Assembly (NCBI GenBank): GCA_034521835.1
Contig: JAXHMA010000006.1
Location: 1,708,141-1,772,140 of the forward strand
DNA: 64,000 nt
From: JAMQKA01 sp034521835
GTDB taxonomy: Bacteria; Bacteroidota; Rhodothermia; Balneolales; Balneolaceae
Direction of reading: 5' to 3'
Part shown: piece after piece, positions 11,872 through 23,669 of the stretch
How positions within the stretch are numbered: position 1 is the first letter of the stretch
Layout: every line of letters begins with the position of its first letter
Notes under the pieces: generated by a model
The model's database searches: none
What the model saw: the letters and a program-made list of their open reading frames with translations, nothing else
Told to the model about the DNA's origin: nothing
Program-made: the position numbers and the translations under genes

Positions 11872-12100
11872 AAATAATTGGAAAAACCCACCTCTAAAGA
11901 TAGCCCTTCAGATTGTTGCAGTGCCCCTTTGAAAACAGTAGCTTTGTAGTAAACGAAAGGACATTGACACAGGTTGTGACACTCTTACTCAACGATAGTA
12001 GTTGTAATTATAAAATCGTTTGGCTCCACCACGGAAATATTCCTTCTGGAGCATATCGATTGGGAGCCACGCCTGTTTTGACCAAACTTATCAACTTGCC

Positions 12101-12593
12101 ATGAAAAATATTACGAAGGTAGATAACAAAGATTTTAGAGGATATTGGTTCGCATACAGCGAGATCACCGCAGGTTTAGCAAACGGTTCAGGCGAAGAAA
12201 TTATGACAGTTGGGAAGAAGCAAAACAAGCAGCCATTAAATACCGCGATGAGTGGCTGCGAAGAATGGAATAGAGATTGCAAAGAATCCCGACCAGAAAA
12301 TACAGTATCAAAATAGTGAAACTGGTGAAATAGGCATTCACAGAACAAATAAATGGGGTGTTGAATATCTTGCTGTAAGCTACATTAACGAAGAGGGAGA
12401 ACAGAAGATTAAGAGCTTTCAAGCCGGCAAACCAGAAGCCGATGATTATGACAAACAGTACGAGCAGGCGATGGAAAAAGCCAAGGAGTTTCGCGACAAG
12501 GTGAATATGAAGCGCTTTGGCGTGCGCTGGGTGAACTATAAACGCAGAAAGAAAAGGATGAAAGAGAAGCAGGAAATGGAAGAGAAGTCCTGA
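12101..12593 (+). CDS. AP2/ERF-like DNA-binding domain protein (frameshifted)
   Basis: Read across two frame changes (near 12203 and 12275), the gene gives about 164 residues. It starts MKNITKVDNKDFRGYWFAYS, then YDSWEEAKQAAIKYRDEWLRRM. A second similar unit reads GEIGIHRTNKWGVEYLAVSY...KIKSFQAG...AMEKAKEFRDK. The tail is basic and helical (VNYKRRKKRMKEKQEMEEK). The pattern of a three-strand sheet with aromatic residues followed by an amphipathic helix (EEAxxxAIxYRDE) matches bacterial AP2-like proteins, often found in phages or mobile DNA and related to the DNA-binding domains of integrases and HNH endonucleases. No nuclease or integrase domain is attached and no mobile element is visible nearby. 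Family assignment is from motif pattern only. Confidence 0.6.
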
Positions 12594-12680
12594 CGATCTC
12601 TACCCATAATTTTTTCTTTTGTGGGATTCAAATGATTCAAGATCTCTTGCCTATCCCAGCACTTCACTACTGGAATATCA

Positions 12681-13760
12681 CTAAAGAGCCGTAAACGTTT
12701 GATCCGGTTCAAGGCTAAGAACACTTTCCACGAACAGATCGACGACTCTTTCCACATCTTTTATTGATGTGGTTTCTACTGGTGAGTGCATATATCGAAG
12801 GGGCAATGAAATAAGCGCGCTCGGAATACCGGTTTTTTGATAGAAAATACTATCGGTATCAGTTCCTGTACGCACGCTGTTGGCCTCATGCTGAACGTCA
12901 AACTCTTTCTCCCCAACCACCTTTTCCAGGAATTCTACCACTTTGGGATGATTGGCGCCGCCATGTTGCAGCACAGGTCCCTGACGCAATTTGATCAGGC
13001 CATGTTCTTTATTGTTGATGCCGGGCGAATCAGTGGCGTGTGTTACGTCGGTAACCAGTGCCAGGTCGGGTTCAAGGCGGAAGCTCATCATTCGGGCACC
13101 ATAGCCACCGACCTCCTCCTGCACGGAGTTGAGGGCCATCACGTTTACATTCAACTCATCGCGCCGCTCGTTCAGCTTGCGTAGTGCCTGTGCAATCATA
13201 TATCCACCGATGCGGTTGTCAAGTCCGCGGCCGGTAAGGACGTCATCTGACAGGAATTCAAAATCATCAGCGTAGGTTACCGGATCGCCAACTTGCACCA
13301 TTTTAAGTGCCTCTTCTTTACTGGAAGCTCCAATATCAACATAAATATCTTTCCATGCCGGCTGGTCGCCCCCACCGTTCTTTTTGTCCTGCAGGTGAAT
13401 AGCAGTATTGCCGACCACGCCAGATACAATTCCATCCCGTGAATGAATAAACACCCGCTTGGCCCGCGCGATGGTAGAGTCACTGCCACCCAATTTGTTC
13501 AGAAAAATAAATCCGTCGTCTGTTATGTGCTGCACGATCATCCCGATCTCGTCGCAGTGGGCCTCCAGCATCACGGTTATCACATCGAAACTGGTGTTAA
13601 GCTTGGCCACGGCTGAACCGTAGGCATCGGTCTCCACATTGTCAGCGAATTTACCGACATAATCGGTCCAGACTTTTTGTCCGGCGGATTCAAATCCGGT
13701 GGGACTTGGTGTTACAAGTAGCTTTTCCAAAAAATCGTATTCAGGGGTATTGTACATCAA
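12681..13760 (-). CDS. M42-family aminopeptidase/glutamyl peptidase
   Basis: A 359-residue dinuclear-metal aminopeptidase of the M42 (FrvX/PepA-like) family; members form large cytoplasmic tetrahedral assemblies that trim peptides. All metal and catalytic positions are visible: His in LEAHCDEIGM, the bridging Asp in TGRGLDNRIGGY, the catalytic Glu pair in SVQEEVGGYGA, Asp in VTDVTHATD, and the final His in RYMHSPVET. The start MMYNTPEYDFLEKLL fits the family, and the frame is intact. It is convergent with the AP2-like gene and has no obvious operon partner. Confidence 0.92.
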   Translation of the reverse strand: MMYNTPEYDFLEKLLVTPSPTGFESAGQKVWTDYVGKFADNVETDAYGSAVAKLNTSFDVITVMLEAHCDEIGMIVQHITDDGFIFLNKLGGSDSTIARAKRVFIHSRDGIVSGVVGNTAIHLQDKKNGGGDQPAWKDIYVDIGASSKEEALKMVQVGDPVTYADDFEFLSDDVLTGRGLDNRIGGYMIAQALRKLNERRDELNVNVMALNSVQEEVGGYGARMMSFRLEPDLALVTDVTHATDSPGINNKEHGLIKLRQGPVLQHGGANHPKVVEFLEKVVGEKEFDVQHEANSVRTGTDTDSIFYQKTGIPSALISLPLRYMHSPVETTSIKDVERVVDLFVESVLSLEPDQTFTAL

Positions 13761-13896
13761 AATGTTTTTTTGAACGGATTTACAATCGGATGCGAATATA
13801 ACTATTACACTTGTTTTACCTAAACAGTTATAACATAAAACAGCGATATACTGCGCACAGGCATCGATTACAGTCCAGTATAATGATTTTTACCAA

Positions 13897-14553
13897 TCAA
13901 TTTTCCAGAAATACATTATTTACTGCGTTGCTGGAATTTTCTCTTAAAAAATGTACTACCTGGTCATGATTTCGGGTTTCTACTCCCTGTTCTTTCATTG
14001 CGCTGATGGCATTTCCGGTTGCAACGATGTACTTGAACTGGTAGTCTGGTATTACCGCATCATAAACATCAGGTACTGATGAATCTGAGCTGTTTGGCTC
14101 ATAATAATAATACAGGTTTATCTCCCGGCTTTATAACTGTAGGTAACGTTATAGCTGAATGAATTCCCGAAAGCCAGTATGCTGTAAGGAAGTTCAGTCC
14201 ATACGTTGGGCTCACTGGTAAACTCCTCACGAGTTTTAAAGTATACCAGCACTATTCCAAAATCTTTAACATCTTCTGTAATCTCGGGAACAATCAGCGT
14301 TGCAACACGAGCATTTCGGCTTACTGTTGAATTTGATCCTGTTTGAAAAATAATTCTGCCCTCTTCCCAGTCAGAATTTATTAATGTGAGGGTATCGGCC
14401 ATCACATTTGCATTTATTAGGACCCTGAGGACCCTGTGGCCCCTGCTCTCCCTGTGGACCTTGCGGCCCTGTAGGCCCTTCTGGACCTTCACATGCTAAG
14501 AAGACTACTAAAAGCATCGCCAGGCATGATTGTAATCGAAGATTAATCATCAC
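13897..14553 (-). CDS. Collagen-like lipoprotein (frameshifted)
   Basis: The signal peptide ends in a lipobox (LVVFLAC). Immediately after the acylated Cys is a short collagen-like Gly-X-Y run (EGPEGPTGPQGPQGEQGP...) of roughly eight triplets. The rest is a beta-rich domain (TLTLINSDWEEGRIIFQTGSNS... then YSILAFGNSFSYNVTYSYKAG) and, after a frame change near 14120, a C-terminal part ending near NAVNNVFLEN. Another frame change lies near 14415, inside the Gly-X-Y run. The total is about 215 residues. Short Gly-X-Y stalks just after a lipobox occur in many Bacteroidota lipoproteins; the role is unknown. It is divergent from the thioesterase gene. Confidence 0.7.
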
Positions 14554-14705
14554 AGATAATATTTATTTAACGTTTTCCACCAAAAAAGACTTTGAAAAAA
14601 CCAGTGTTTTGACAAAGGTCAATGCCTGAGCAAATTTGGAAACGCAGTGCATACCCTTTTTTATATTACGGACAATATAATAGAATTCTAACAAAGCGAT
14701 TATTA

Positions 14706-15153
14706 ATGATACATCCGGAATATAATAAAGAACTATTTCCTCAATGGTTAACAATACCGATCCGTTTCCGTGATCTTGATCCGCTGAACCACGTCAACAA
14801 CGCTATTTTCAGTACCTATTACGAAGAAGCCCGTATTGATTTTATTAGGCATGTTCCCGTTTTATCTGAAAAAATTAACTCCGGATTCAGCTTTGTGCTG
14901 GCCAGCCTGCAGATCGATTTCATCAAGCCCGCCGAATATCCCGGAAAGCTGCTGATCGGCTCCGGCATCAAGAAGATCGGCAACACCAGTATCACCAGTT
15001 ACCAGGCAATTTATCATTCAGGTGATGATACCCTTGTATCGGTAGCTGAAGCATCGGGCGTCTGGTTTGATCTGGAAAAGCAACGTCCCGCCGCGTATCC
15101 CGGATTTTGAGAATCGGGATGCATATGTATTGGATGAGAAGTTATTTGAATAA
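14706..15153 (+). CDS. Acyl-CoA thioesterase, 4HBT hot-dog fold (frameshift near end)
   Basis: A hot-dog-fold thioesterase of the YbgC/4-hydroxybenzoyl-CoA type, about 149 residues. The active-site region is RFRDLDPLNHVNNAIFSTYYEEAR, with the catalytic Asp in RFRDLDP and the conserved HVNN. The central strand SLQIDFIKPAEYPGKLLIG and the closing GVWFD strand are typical. The frame changes near 15092: the other frame supplies the natural tail PRIPDFENRDAYVLDEKLFE, ending at 15153 rather than at the early TGA at 15110. I chose the ATG at 14706 because upstream sequence in frame is not family-like. Confidence 0.85.
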
Positions 15154-15264
15154 GACTGCCTGCTGCTTGTTATATTTAATCGCCAATTATCACAGATTTA
15201 TTTTGACTCAAGTTGATCTGTAGCCGGCATTCAATTTTAGACCAACTATTGATACATTCTACTA

Positions 15265-16531
15265 ATGGATAAAAGCACCCAGTACAAGCTGTTCAACGAC
15301 CCTATCCACGGATTTATATCCATTCCCAAAGGGACCATCCTCCGATTGATTGACCACCCCTGGGTGCAGCGACTGCGGCGAATAAAGCAGATGGGGCTGG
15401 GCTACCTGGTGTTTCCTGCAGCAGAGCATTCCCGCTTTTCGCACGCCATCGGCTCGATGGAGCTGGCACAGCGCATCCTCAATAATCTGCGGGAAAAAGA
15501 TACGACCATCAGTCCCGCGGAGTATGAAGGCACTCTGATCGCCATCCTGCTGCATGATGTGGGGCACGGTCCCCTCTCCCACACCCTGGAGCACAACCTA
15601 ATCAAAGAGGATTTTCACCATGAAATGATGACGCTGGCCATCATGCGTGAACTCAACAGGCAGATGGATGGCGCCCTGGAAACGGCCATCGAAATCTTTA
15701 CCGACCAGTATGACAAAAAGCCGTTTTTGAACCAGCTCATTTCTTCCCAGCTGGATATTGACCGGCTGGACTACCTGAAACGCGACAGTTTTTTTACGGG
15801 CGTCTATGAGGGCTCGGTGGGTATTGAGCGTATTCTCAAAACCATGCGGGTACATAACGGGAATATTGTTATTGAAAAAAAGGGAATTTATGCCATTGAA
15901 AACTACATCCTGGCCCGGCGGCTCATGTACATGCAGGTGTATCTGCATAAGACAGTACTGGCGGCCGACAAGCTGCTGCGTAATATTTTTGAGCGTGTCC
16001 ACCACCTGATAAGCGAGGGAGCCGAGCTTTACTATGCTTCCCCCTGCCCTTAAATTTTTCCTCCAGCAGCAGCCCAACGCCAAGAAAGGGATCTCAAAAA
16101 CAATGATAAATCACTTCATCGATCTGGATGACAATGACGTTTTTATGAGCATCAAATACTGGCAGAAATCGGATGACCCGATACTTGCCGACCTGTGCCG
16201 CAGGTTCCAGGCGCGGAGCCTTTTCAGAACTACGTTTCTGAAGAGAACCGCCGACCGTGAGCTGGTGGATCAGATTAGGAGCAAAACAATAAATTCACTT
16301 AAACGACGAGACCTGCCCCACGACGATCAGGCAGCGAACTACTATTATTCTTTTGACGAAAGCTACAGTGAGGCCTACCGCTATGAAAATGAAGGTATCT
16401 GGATACTTGAAGAGAAAGACAAAGCCATAGAGTTTTCCAAGGCTGCTGACACCAAAAATATTATTGCTCTCACGCAGCCCGTCGTCAAACCGTACGTGGT
16501 GCATTTGAAGAGTTTCGATGTGGAGCAGTAG
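15265..16531 (+). CDS. HD-domain phosphohydrolase, dNTPase-like (one frameshift)
   Basis: About 420 residues. The start (YKLFNDPIHGFISIP) is the classic opening of the HD hydrolase family related to SAMHD1 and dGTPase. Metal ligands are visible: His in SRFSHAIGSMELA, the His-Asp pair in LLHDVGHGPLSH, and Asp in SQLDIDRLDYLKRDS. The frame changes near 16040, after AELYYASP, and the C-terminal part (PALKFFLQQQ... to VKSFDVEQ) continues to 16531. The likely reaction is hydrolysis of a nucleotide or dNTP; the substrate cannot be read from sequence. Confidence 0.87.
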
Positions 16532-16737
16532 TAAAAAAGACAGGGATTACCTCTCCTTACACTGGCCTTGTCGCGAAACAACCGCACTCCTGTTTTTTGG
16601 ATTCGCTTCGACTTCCAAAATTTATCCTTTCCAAAAAGGGAAAAAATATTGCCTGGAAATCAGGGTATCAATTTTTTTCATTGACCAGTTTTGCTATAAT
16701 CCACCACCATCAATTCTACTGAAATTATGGAACAGCT

Positions 16738-18177
16738 GTGAGTGTAAAAGATCAACAATTGCGGATACTCTTTTCCCTGCTTTCAAAGGCCCAGCATACG
16801 CAGTACGGCAAGACCCACAACTTCTCCCAAATTAATACCTATCCCGATTTCTGCGAGGCACTTCCGATCTGCCTCTACGACGATATAAAACCCCAAATCG
16901 AAGAGATGAAACGGGGTCAGGAACATATTCTTTGGCCCGGTGCGATCACCAAATACGCGGTGTCTGCGGGCACTACGGGGCAGGGAAAACACTTGCCGCT
17001 GTCGGCCGAGCGACTGCAGAGCGATTGCCGATTCATGCGACGGGTTGCCTTCTCGTATCTAAAAAAATGGAGCAGGATACCGTCGATCTGGGGCAAACAT
17101 TTGAGCCTGCCGGGCTCCGTAGAGCAACAAAATGGTAACCAAATTGGTGAAATAAGCGGATTTACAGCACTGAAGTCTCCGTGGTGGATACGACCTTTTC
17201 AGCTTCAAAAGCCTGAATTACTTACCCAGTTACCGTTCAAAGAGAAGTTCGAAAAGGTACTGGAATCGGCCTTGAACCGGAATATAAAAGTAATTGTGGG
17301 CGTACCCAGCTGGATTCTCACGCTCTTTCAGCAGGCCATAAAACGCACCGGCAATAAAACGGTTTCGGACGTTTGGCCCAATCTGCAGCTTCTCATTTGT
17401 GGCGGCGTGAAACTTGCCAATTATCGTCTGCATCTCGAGAAACTGTATGGCCGCCCGAACCTCGATTTTATCGAAACCTATGGCTCATCGGAGGGCTATT
17501 TCGCTTTCTCTGACAATCTTCAGAAAAACGACCTGCGCCTGGTCTGCGACAATGACCTGTTTTATGAATTCATCTCCGATCCCCTCCCAAAGATGGAATC
17601 GCTCTCCATCCAGCCGACTGTTCCCCTGTGGGAGGTACAGCCCAATCAGCCGTATGCCATGCTCGTCACAACCAACGCCGGGCTCTGGCGGTATGCTATG
17701 AATGATGTGGTAACCTTTACCTCGGTCGATCCACCACGAATGGAGGTAAAAGGACGTCTCAACGAAATGCTCGATGAGTATGGTGAGGCTCTTCACCTGT
17801 ATGAAGCGGAAGAAGCTTTACACCAGGCAGCCCGGGAGCTGGGCCTGAAAACATCTGCTTTTACGGTGGGTGGATGGCTTAAATATGAGCAGGAGCTGCC
17901 GCAGCACTACTGGTTTGTTCAATTTGTGGACCCGATACACACGCAAACATTGCAAAAGCTGGCTTCAATTATTGACGAAAAGCTGCAAAAAATGAATCGG
18001 CATTATGCCATCCGGAGAGAAAGCGGGGCGTTGGGGACTCCCAAAATTCGCTCAATAACGCAGCAAGAAATCAATAACTGGATGGAACACAGTCATCGCC
18101 AGCAGGCCCAGGGAAAACTCCCATCCCTGCTGCAGAACAAGGATGATATCGCTTTCTTTATGCGGGATGAATCCTGA
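16738..18177 (+). CDS. GH3-family acyl-adenylating enzyme
   Basis: A 479-residue member of the GH3 (auxin-responsive promoter) family. In plants these enzymes adenylate a carboxylic acid and join it to an amino acid; bacterial members are mostly uncharacterised. ATP-binding motifs are present: SAGTTGQGKHLPLS, the ETYGSSEGYFAF box, and WRYAMNDVVTF. The C-terminal lid domain includes KGRLNEMLDEYGE. The start is GTG at 16738; slightly upstream an ATG (MEQL) lies in another frame, so the first residues are uncertain. The rest of the frame is intact. Neighbours give no substrate clue. Confidence 0.85.
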   Translation: MSVKDQQLRILFSLLSKAQHTQYGKTHNFSQINTYPDFCEALPICLYDDIKPQIEEMKRGQEHILWPGAITKYAVSAGTTGQGKHLPLSAERLQSDCRFMRRVAFSYLKKWSRIPSIWGKHLSLPGSVEQQNGNQIGEISGFTALKSPWWIRPFQLQKPELLTQLPFKEKFEKVLESALNRNIKVIVGVPSWILTLFQQAIKRTGNKTVSDVWPNLQLLICGGVKLANYRLHLEKLYGRPNLDFIETYGSSEGYFAFSDNLQKNDLRLVCDNDLFYEFISDPLPKMESLSIQPTVPLWEVQPNQPYAMLVTTNAGLWRYAMNDVVTFTSVDPPRMEVKGRLNEMLDEYGEALHLYEAEEALHQAARELGLKTSAFTVGGWLKYEQELPQHYWFVQFVDPIHTQTLQKLASIIDEKLQKMNRHYAIRRESGALGTPKIRSITQQEINNWMEHSHRQQAQGKLPSLLQNKDDIAFFMRDES

Positions 18178-18392
18178 TCAATCTTGTACGTATTGGGCTG
18201 GTTTGGTGTTTTTACCTACCTGTACCGATAATAAAAATGTTAAACAGCCCATTTAACAACCAAGTTCTTACATCCGTTTTATTAGAGGGTTCTAATAATT
18301 AGTTAGAAACCGATAACCTATTATTAAATATGCATTTACAATCAAAACTCACTTGCTACCTCAAACTCTTAGCCAATCCTCAGGAGGATTTT

Positions 18393-19400
18393 ATGCAGAT
18401 CACCAATCTCCAATCTTCTCTACTTCTCACTATTCTATTAAGCTGCTTCATAACAACGAGCGCTGTTGGGCAAACGGCTTCCGAAAATTTTTACCATAAT
18501 GCGCTGCATACTTCTGAATCAACTTTAATGTTGAATCAAAATAGTAAGCCGGGAAATAATTTTAATTATATCGGGACAGAAGCTCCGGCTGTAGCGCCCA
18601 CTAATTCCCTCGGCACATCAACGGTATTTATGGCCAATGGCTCCCATACCCATAAAAAAACAACCTCTCTGACGATTGGAACCATCGTTGATGAATACAA
18701 TCTGCAAAGCGCGAATGGTGACTACCGGTTCAGGTTTAAAGGTGGAGCAACGGGGTTAATGCTCAGTTCAAAAAGCTCTTCCCTGATGTTAAGCTATGGG
18801 GTGGCCGACGCTTTTGAACATGAAGGAGAGATTCGAAGCCTGACAGCCGATTTGCATGCCGGGGGTAACATCGCCATTTTCCGAAACTTTTTTGGCCTTC
18901 CGATTGGCAGTTTCATCCCTCTCCGGATCAATCTTGGATACCGTAACCTGGAGCTTATGGATGTCGAAAAAAATCATTTTAATAGGACGTCGAATATCGG
19001 GTCAGGAAGCCTGGGTGGCGGTTTGGGCGCAGAAATAAGAATTCCCACCGGCTTGCCGCTTTTAGAAGATAACCTTACCGCGTTTGCTTCTCTCATTGCC
19101 AGCATAGGTGCCATGGGAGATTTCACTGATGCCAATGAAGAGGGATTTAACCATTCATCAGCCAGTGCCATGGAAGGGGTCCATCTGACCCGCAGCACAG
19201 ACTTCAATTTTGAAGCCAAATTTGAAAACCTGCTCGGTGGCGACCTTGGAGTAACTGCCGGTATAACGCTACGCTGGCTGCACTGGACCGACCATGAAGC
19301 CGAAAATTTTAAACAGGTGCTGGATATTATCCACGGTGAAGAAGAGGAGCTCAGACTTCGAGCTACACAATCGTTCTTCAGAGTGGGTATTAACTGGTAA
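18393..19400 (+). CDS. Outer-membrane beta-barrel protein, function unknown
   Basis: I chose the ATG at 18393 because a strong Shine-Dalgarno AGGAGG sits at 18382-18387. An in-frame upstream ATG at 18330 would put unrelated residues before the signal peptide. The protein has about 335 residues: a signal peptide (SSLLLTILLSCFITTSAVGQ), then alternating polar/hydrophobic strands rich in Gly, Ser and aromatics, ending VGINW with a terminal Trp, as expected of a barrel protein exported by BAM. No enzyme motif is visible. The frame is intact. It is convergent with leuS. Confidence 0.7.
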   Translation: MQITNLQSSLLLTILLSCFITTSAVGQTASENFYHNALHTSESTLMLNQNSKPGNNFNYIGTEAPAVAPTNSLGTSTVFMANGSHTHKKTTSLTIGTIVDEYNLQSANGDYRFRFKGGATGLMLSSKSSSLMLSYGVADAFEHEGEIRSLTADLHAGGNIAIFRNFFGLPIGSFIPLRINLGYRNLELMDVEKNHFNRTSNIGSGSLGGGLGAEIRIPTGLPLLEDNLTAFASLIASIGAMGDFTDANEEGFNHSSASAMEGVHLTRSTDFNFEAKFENLLGGDLGVTAGITLRWLHWTDHEAENFKQVLDIIHGEEEELRLRATQSFFRVGINW

Positions 19401-19420
19401 CTTACTGCTTGAACATCTTG

Positions 19421-22058
<2,638 letters not shown>

Positions 22059-22495
22059 GCAGTTTTATTAGATAAAATTTACAATTTGGATTAGTCGCCA
22101 AAGATAAGGAAAAATTGGAGCGTATTGAAGAGTGGATTATTGGGAATAATGAGGAAAGTAGAATTGGGAATTAAGAATTGATATGGCCATCCCAGAATAA
22201 TGCAAGCTTCTCGCTTGTACTTCTGACTAACAGTATCGACAGTTCGTATTATCCTCATTAAGGAAATGAACAGCTTATAAACGTTAATAGTATCCTTAAA
22301 AAGTTCAGCCATAAAAGCATTTCATACGCATACTTGGATGTTGAACGTCCACAAAGAAAACGACGCAGAGTATCGGCACCAGACGGAATGTGTCATATTT
22401 TTATAATCCTTCCATTTCTCAAGATTTGACCTTCTTCCCCAGAATCCACAACATACCGTTATTAAATATAAGGGAAACAAATAGTTAGGGGAATT
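22059..22495. other. Intergenic region between leuS and the methyltransferase
   Basis: AT-rich sequence with no convincing gene. A minus-strand open stretch at 22091-22312 codes for a low-complexity, aromatic-rich peptide with no family features and was rejected. This region must contain the promoters of the divergent leuS and methyltransferase genes, but I cannot point to defined -35 and -10 elements. Confidence 0.5.
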
Positions 22496-23191
22496 ATGGA
22501 AACAATCACATCAGAGCGATTTTTTCGTATATACTACGCTAAACCGGATCCACAAACTATTGCCCGGCAACTGCGCAAGCCGTCAGGGCAGGCGGCCGGG
22601 AAAGTGGCTGCCAAAATGAATGAGGCCAATGCTCCGCTCTTCGACCTCACGCTGGAGACCATGCAGCCGGCCAACGATGAATCGATCCTGGAGATCGGCT
22701 TTGGCAGCGGTAAATTCCTGGGGAAACTGTTTGAGCAAGCCGGCGGGCTGCAGGTCTCCGGAATCGACTACTCCCAGGCCATGCTGGACAACGCCACCAC
22801 CCACAACCGCTCCCTGATCGATGCCGGCCGATTGAATCTGGAACGGGGTAACAGCAACGATCTGCCCTACCCTAACGGCTCGTTTGACAAGGTGTTCTGC
22901 AACATGGTGATCTACTTCTGGGACCAGCCCGGCAAGCACCTGTCGGAAGTCCGTCGCGTGCTCAAACCCAATGGGCGCTTTTATACCGGCATGCGGGCAA
23001 AATCAAGCATGATGAAGCTTCCTTTTATTGAGCACGGGTTTAATGTTTATGAGATAGATCAATGGAGCTCAGTGCTCAGCGCAAATGGGTTTAAGGTCAT
23101 CGATATAATCAAGGAACTTGATCCCTCAACAGAAATTGAGGGAGAAGAAATGCGTATGGAGTCGATCTGTATTGTTGCGGAGAAACGGTAA
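22496..23191 (+). CDS. Class I SAM-dependent methyltransferase
   Basis: A 231-residue methyltransferase with the Rossmann-type SAM fold. Motif I is ILEIGFGSGKFLGKL, the acidic residue ending strand 2 is in VSGIDYSQAMLD, and motif II/III regions are DLPYPNGSFDKVFCNMVIYFW and EVRRVLKPNGRFYTGM. This matches the Methyltransf_11/UbiE-like group. The short N-terminal helical part (ARQLRKPSGQAAGKVAAKMNE) is shared with small Bacteroidota methyltransferases of unknown substrate. The frame is intact, and upstream and downstream genes give no pathway clue. Confidence 0.87.
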   Translation: METITSERFFRIYYAKPDPQTIARQLRKPSGQAAGKVAAKMNEANAPLFDLTLETMQPANDESILEIGFGSGKFLGKLFEQAGGLQVSGIDYSQAMLDNATTHNRSLIDAGRLNLERGNSNDLPYPNGSFDKVFCNMVIYFWDQPGKHLSEVRRVLKPNGRFYTGMRAKSSMMKLPFIEHGFNVYEIDQWSSVLSANGFKVIDIIKELDPSTEIEGEEMRMESICIVAEKR

Positions 23192-23281
23192 AAATAATCT
23201 CATCTCGTAACGCAGGGGGGCACACTTTTCTTCATCCTATTTCCAGGCATAAGATTTAAACCAGTTTATTACTCCTAAACC

Positions 23282-23446
23282 AACGCCCCGTCATCCTGAG
23301 CGGAATCGCGTTTTTCGCGATGGAGTCGAAGGATCTCCGTATACATGGCACCTGCCTGGTTAAAGAGTTCTTCATAAAGCGGGAGCAGCATGATTTCAGG
23401 GAGATCCTTCGGCTCCGCTTCGCTACGCTCAGGATGACGGGCGTTG
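23282..23446. repeat. Long imperfect palindromic intergenic repeat
   Basis: The left arm begins AACGCCCCGTCATCCTGAGC and continues to GGAGTCGAAGGATCTCC (23322-23338). The right arm is GGAGATCCTTCGGCTCC (23400-23416) followed by CGCTCAGGATGACGGGCGTT near 23427-23446. The arms are inverted complements around about 60 unrelated bases, with a small inner hairpin (ATCGCGTTTTTCGCGAT). Sequence of the GTCATCCTGAGCG...CGAAGGATCT type is known as a dispersed intergenic repeat in many bacterial genomes. The function is unknown; it would fold into a stable RNA or DNA cruciform between the two genes. Confidence 0.7.
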
Positions 23447-23460
23447 GTTTTTAAAGGAGG

Positions 23461-23540
23461 AAACCTGCGAGGTCTTATAGAAAGTAGGTTAGCCAGCCTT
23501 TACACAGCCTGCTTATCAACAAGGGAACCCTCGCAGGTTT
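23461..23540. repeat. Inverted repeat with AAACCTGCGAGG arms
   Basis: AAACCTGCGAGG at 23461-23472 is the exact reverse complement of CCTCGCAGGTTT at 23529-23540, with 56 bases between. It lies directly after the larger palindromic repeat in the same intergenic gap. It may be a second dispersed repeat type; a stem-loop terminator is less likely because no T-run follows. Confidence 0.6.
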
Positions 23541-23669
23541 TGGGGAGACGGGACTAAACCCCAGAAAACCATTGAATTCATCTCCTCCACAGGGTACATT
23601 CGGTGTAGGATGAACTAATAACTAGGAGATATCGCCTCCTTTGAACTGAATTAAAGTTTCACACTGGAA

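Noticed and set aside
11913..12104. 63-codon plus-strand open frame between the fasciclin and AP2-like genes
   Set aside because: Composition is not protein-like and it ends at the AP2-like start; no ribosome site.
22091..22312. Minus-strand 73-codon open frame upstream of leuS
   Set aside because: Low-complexity, no start signal, no family features, located where promoters are expected.
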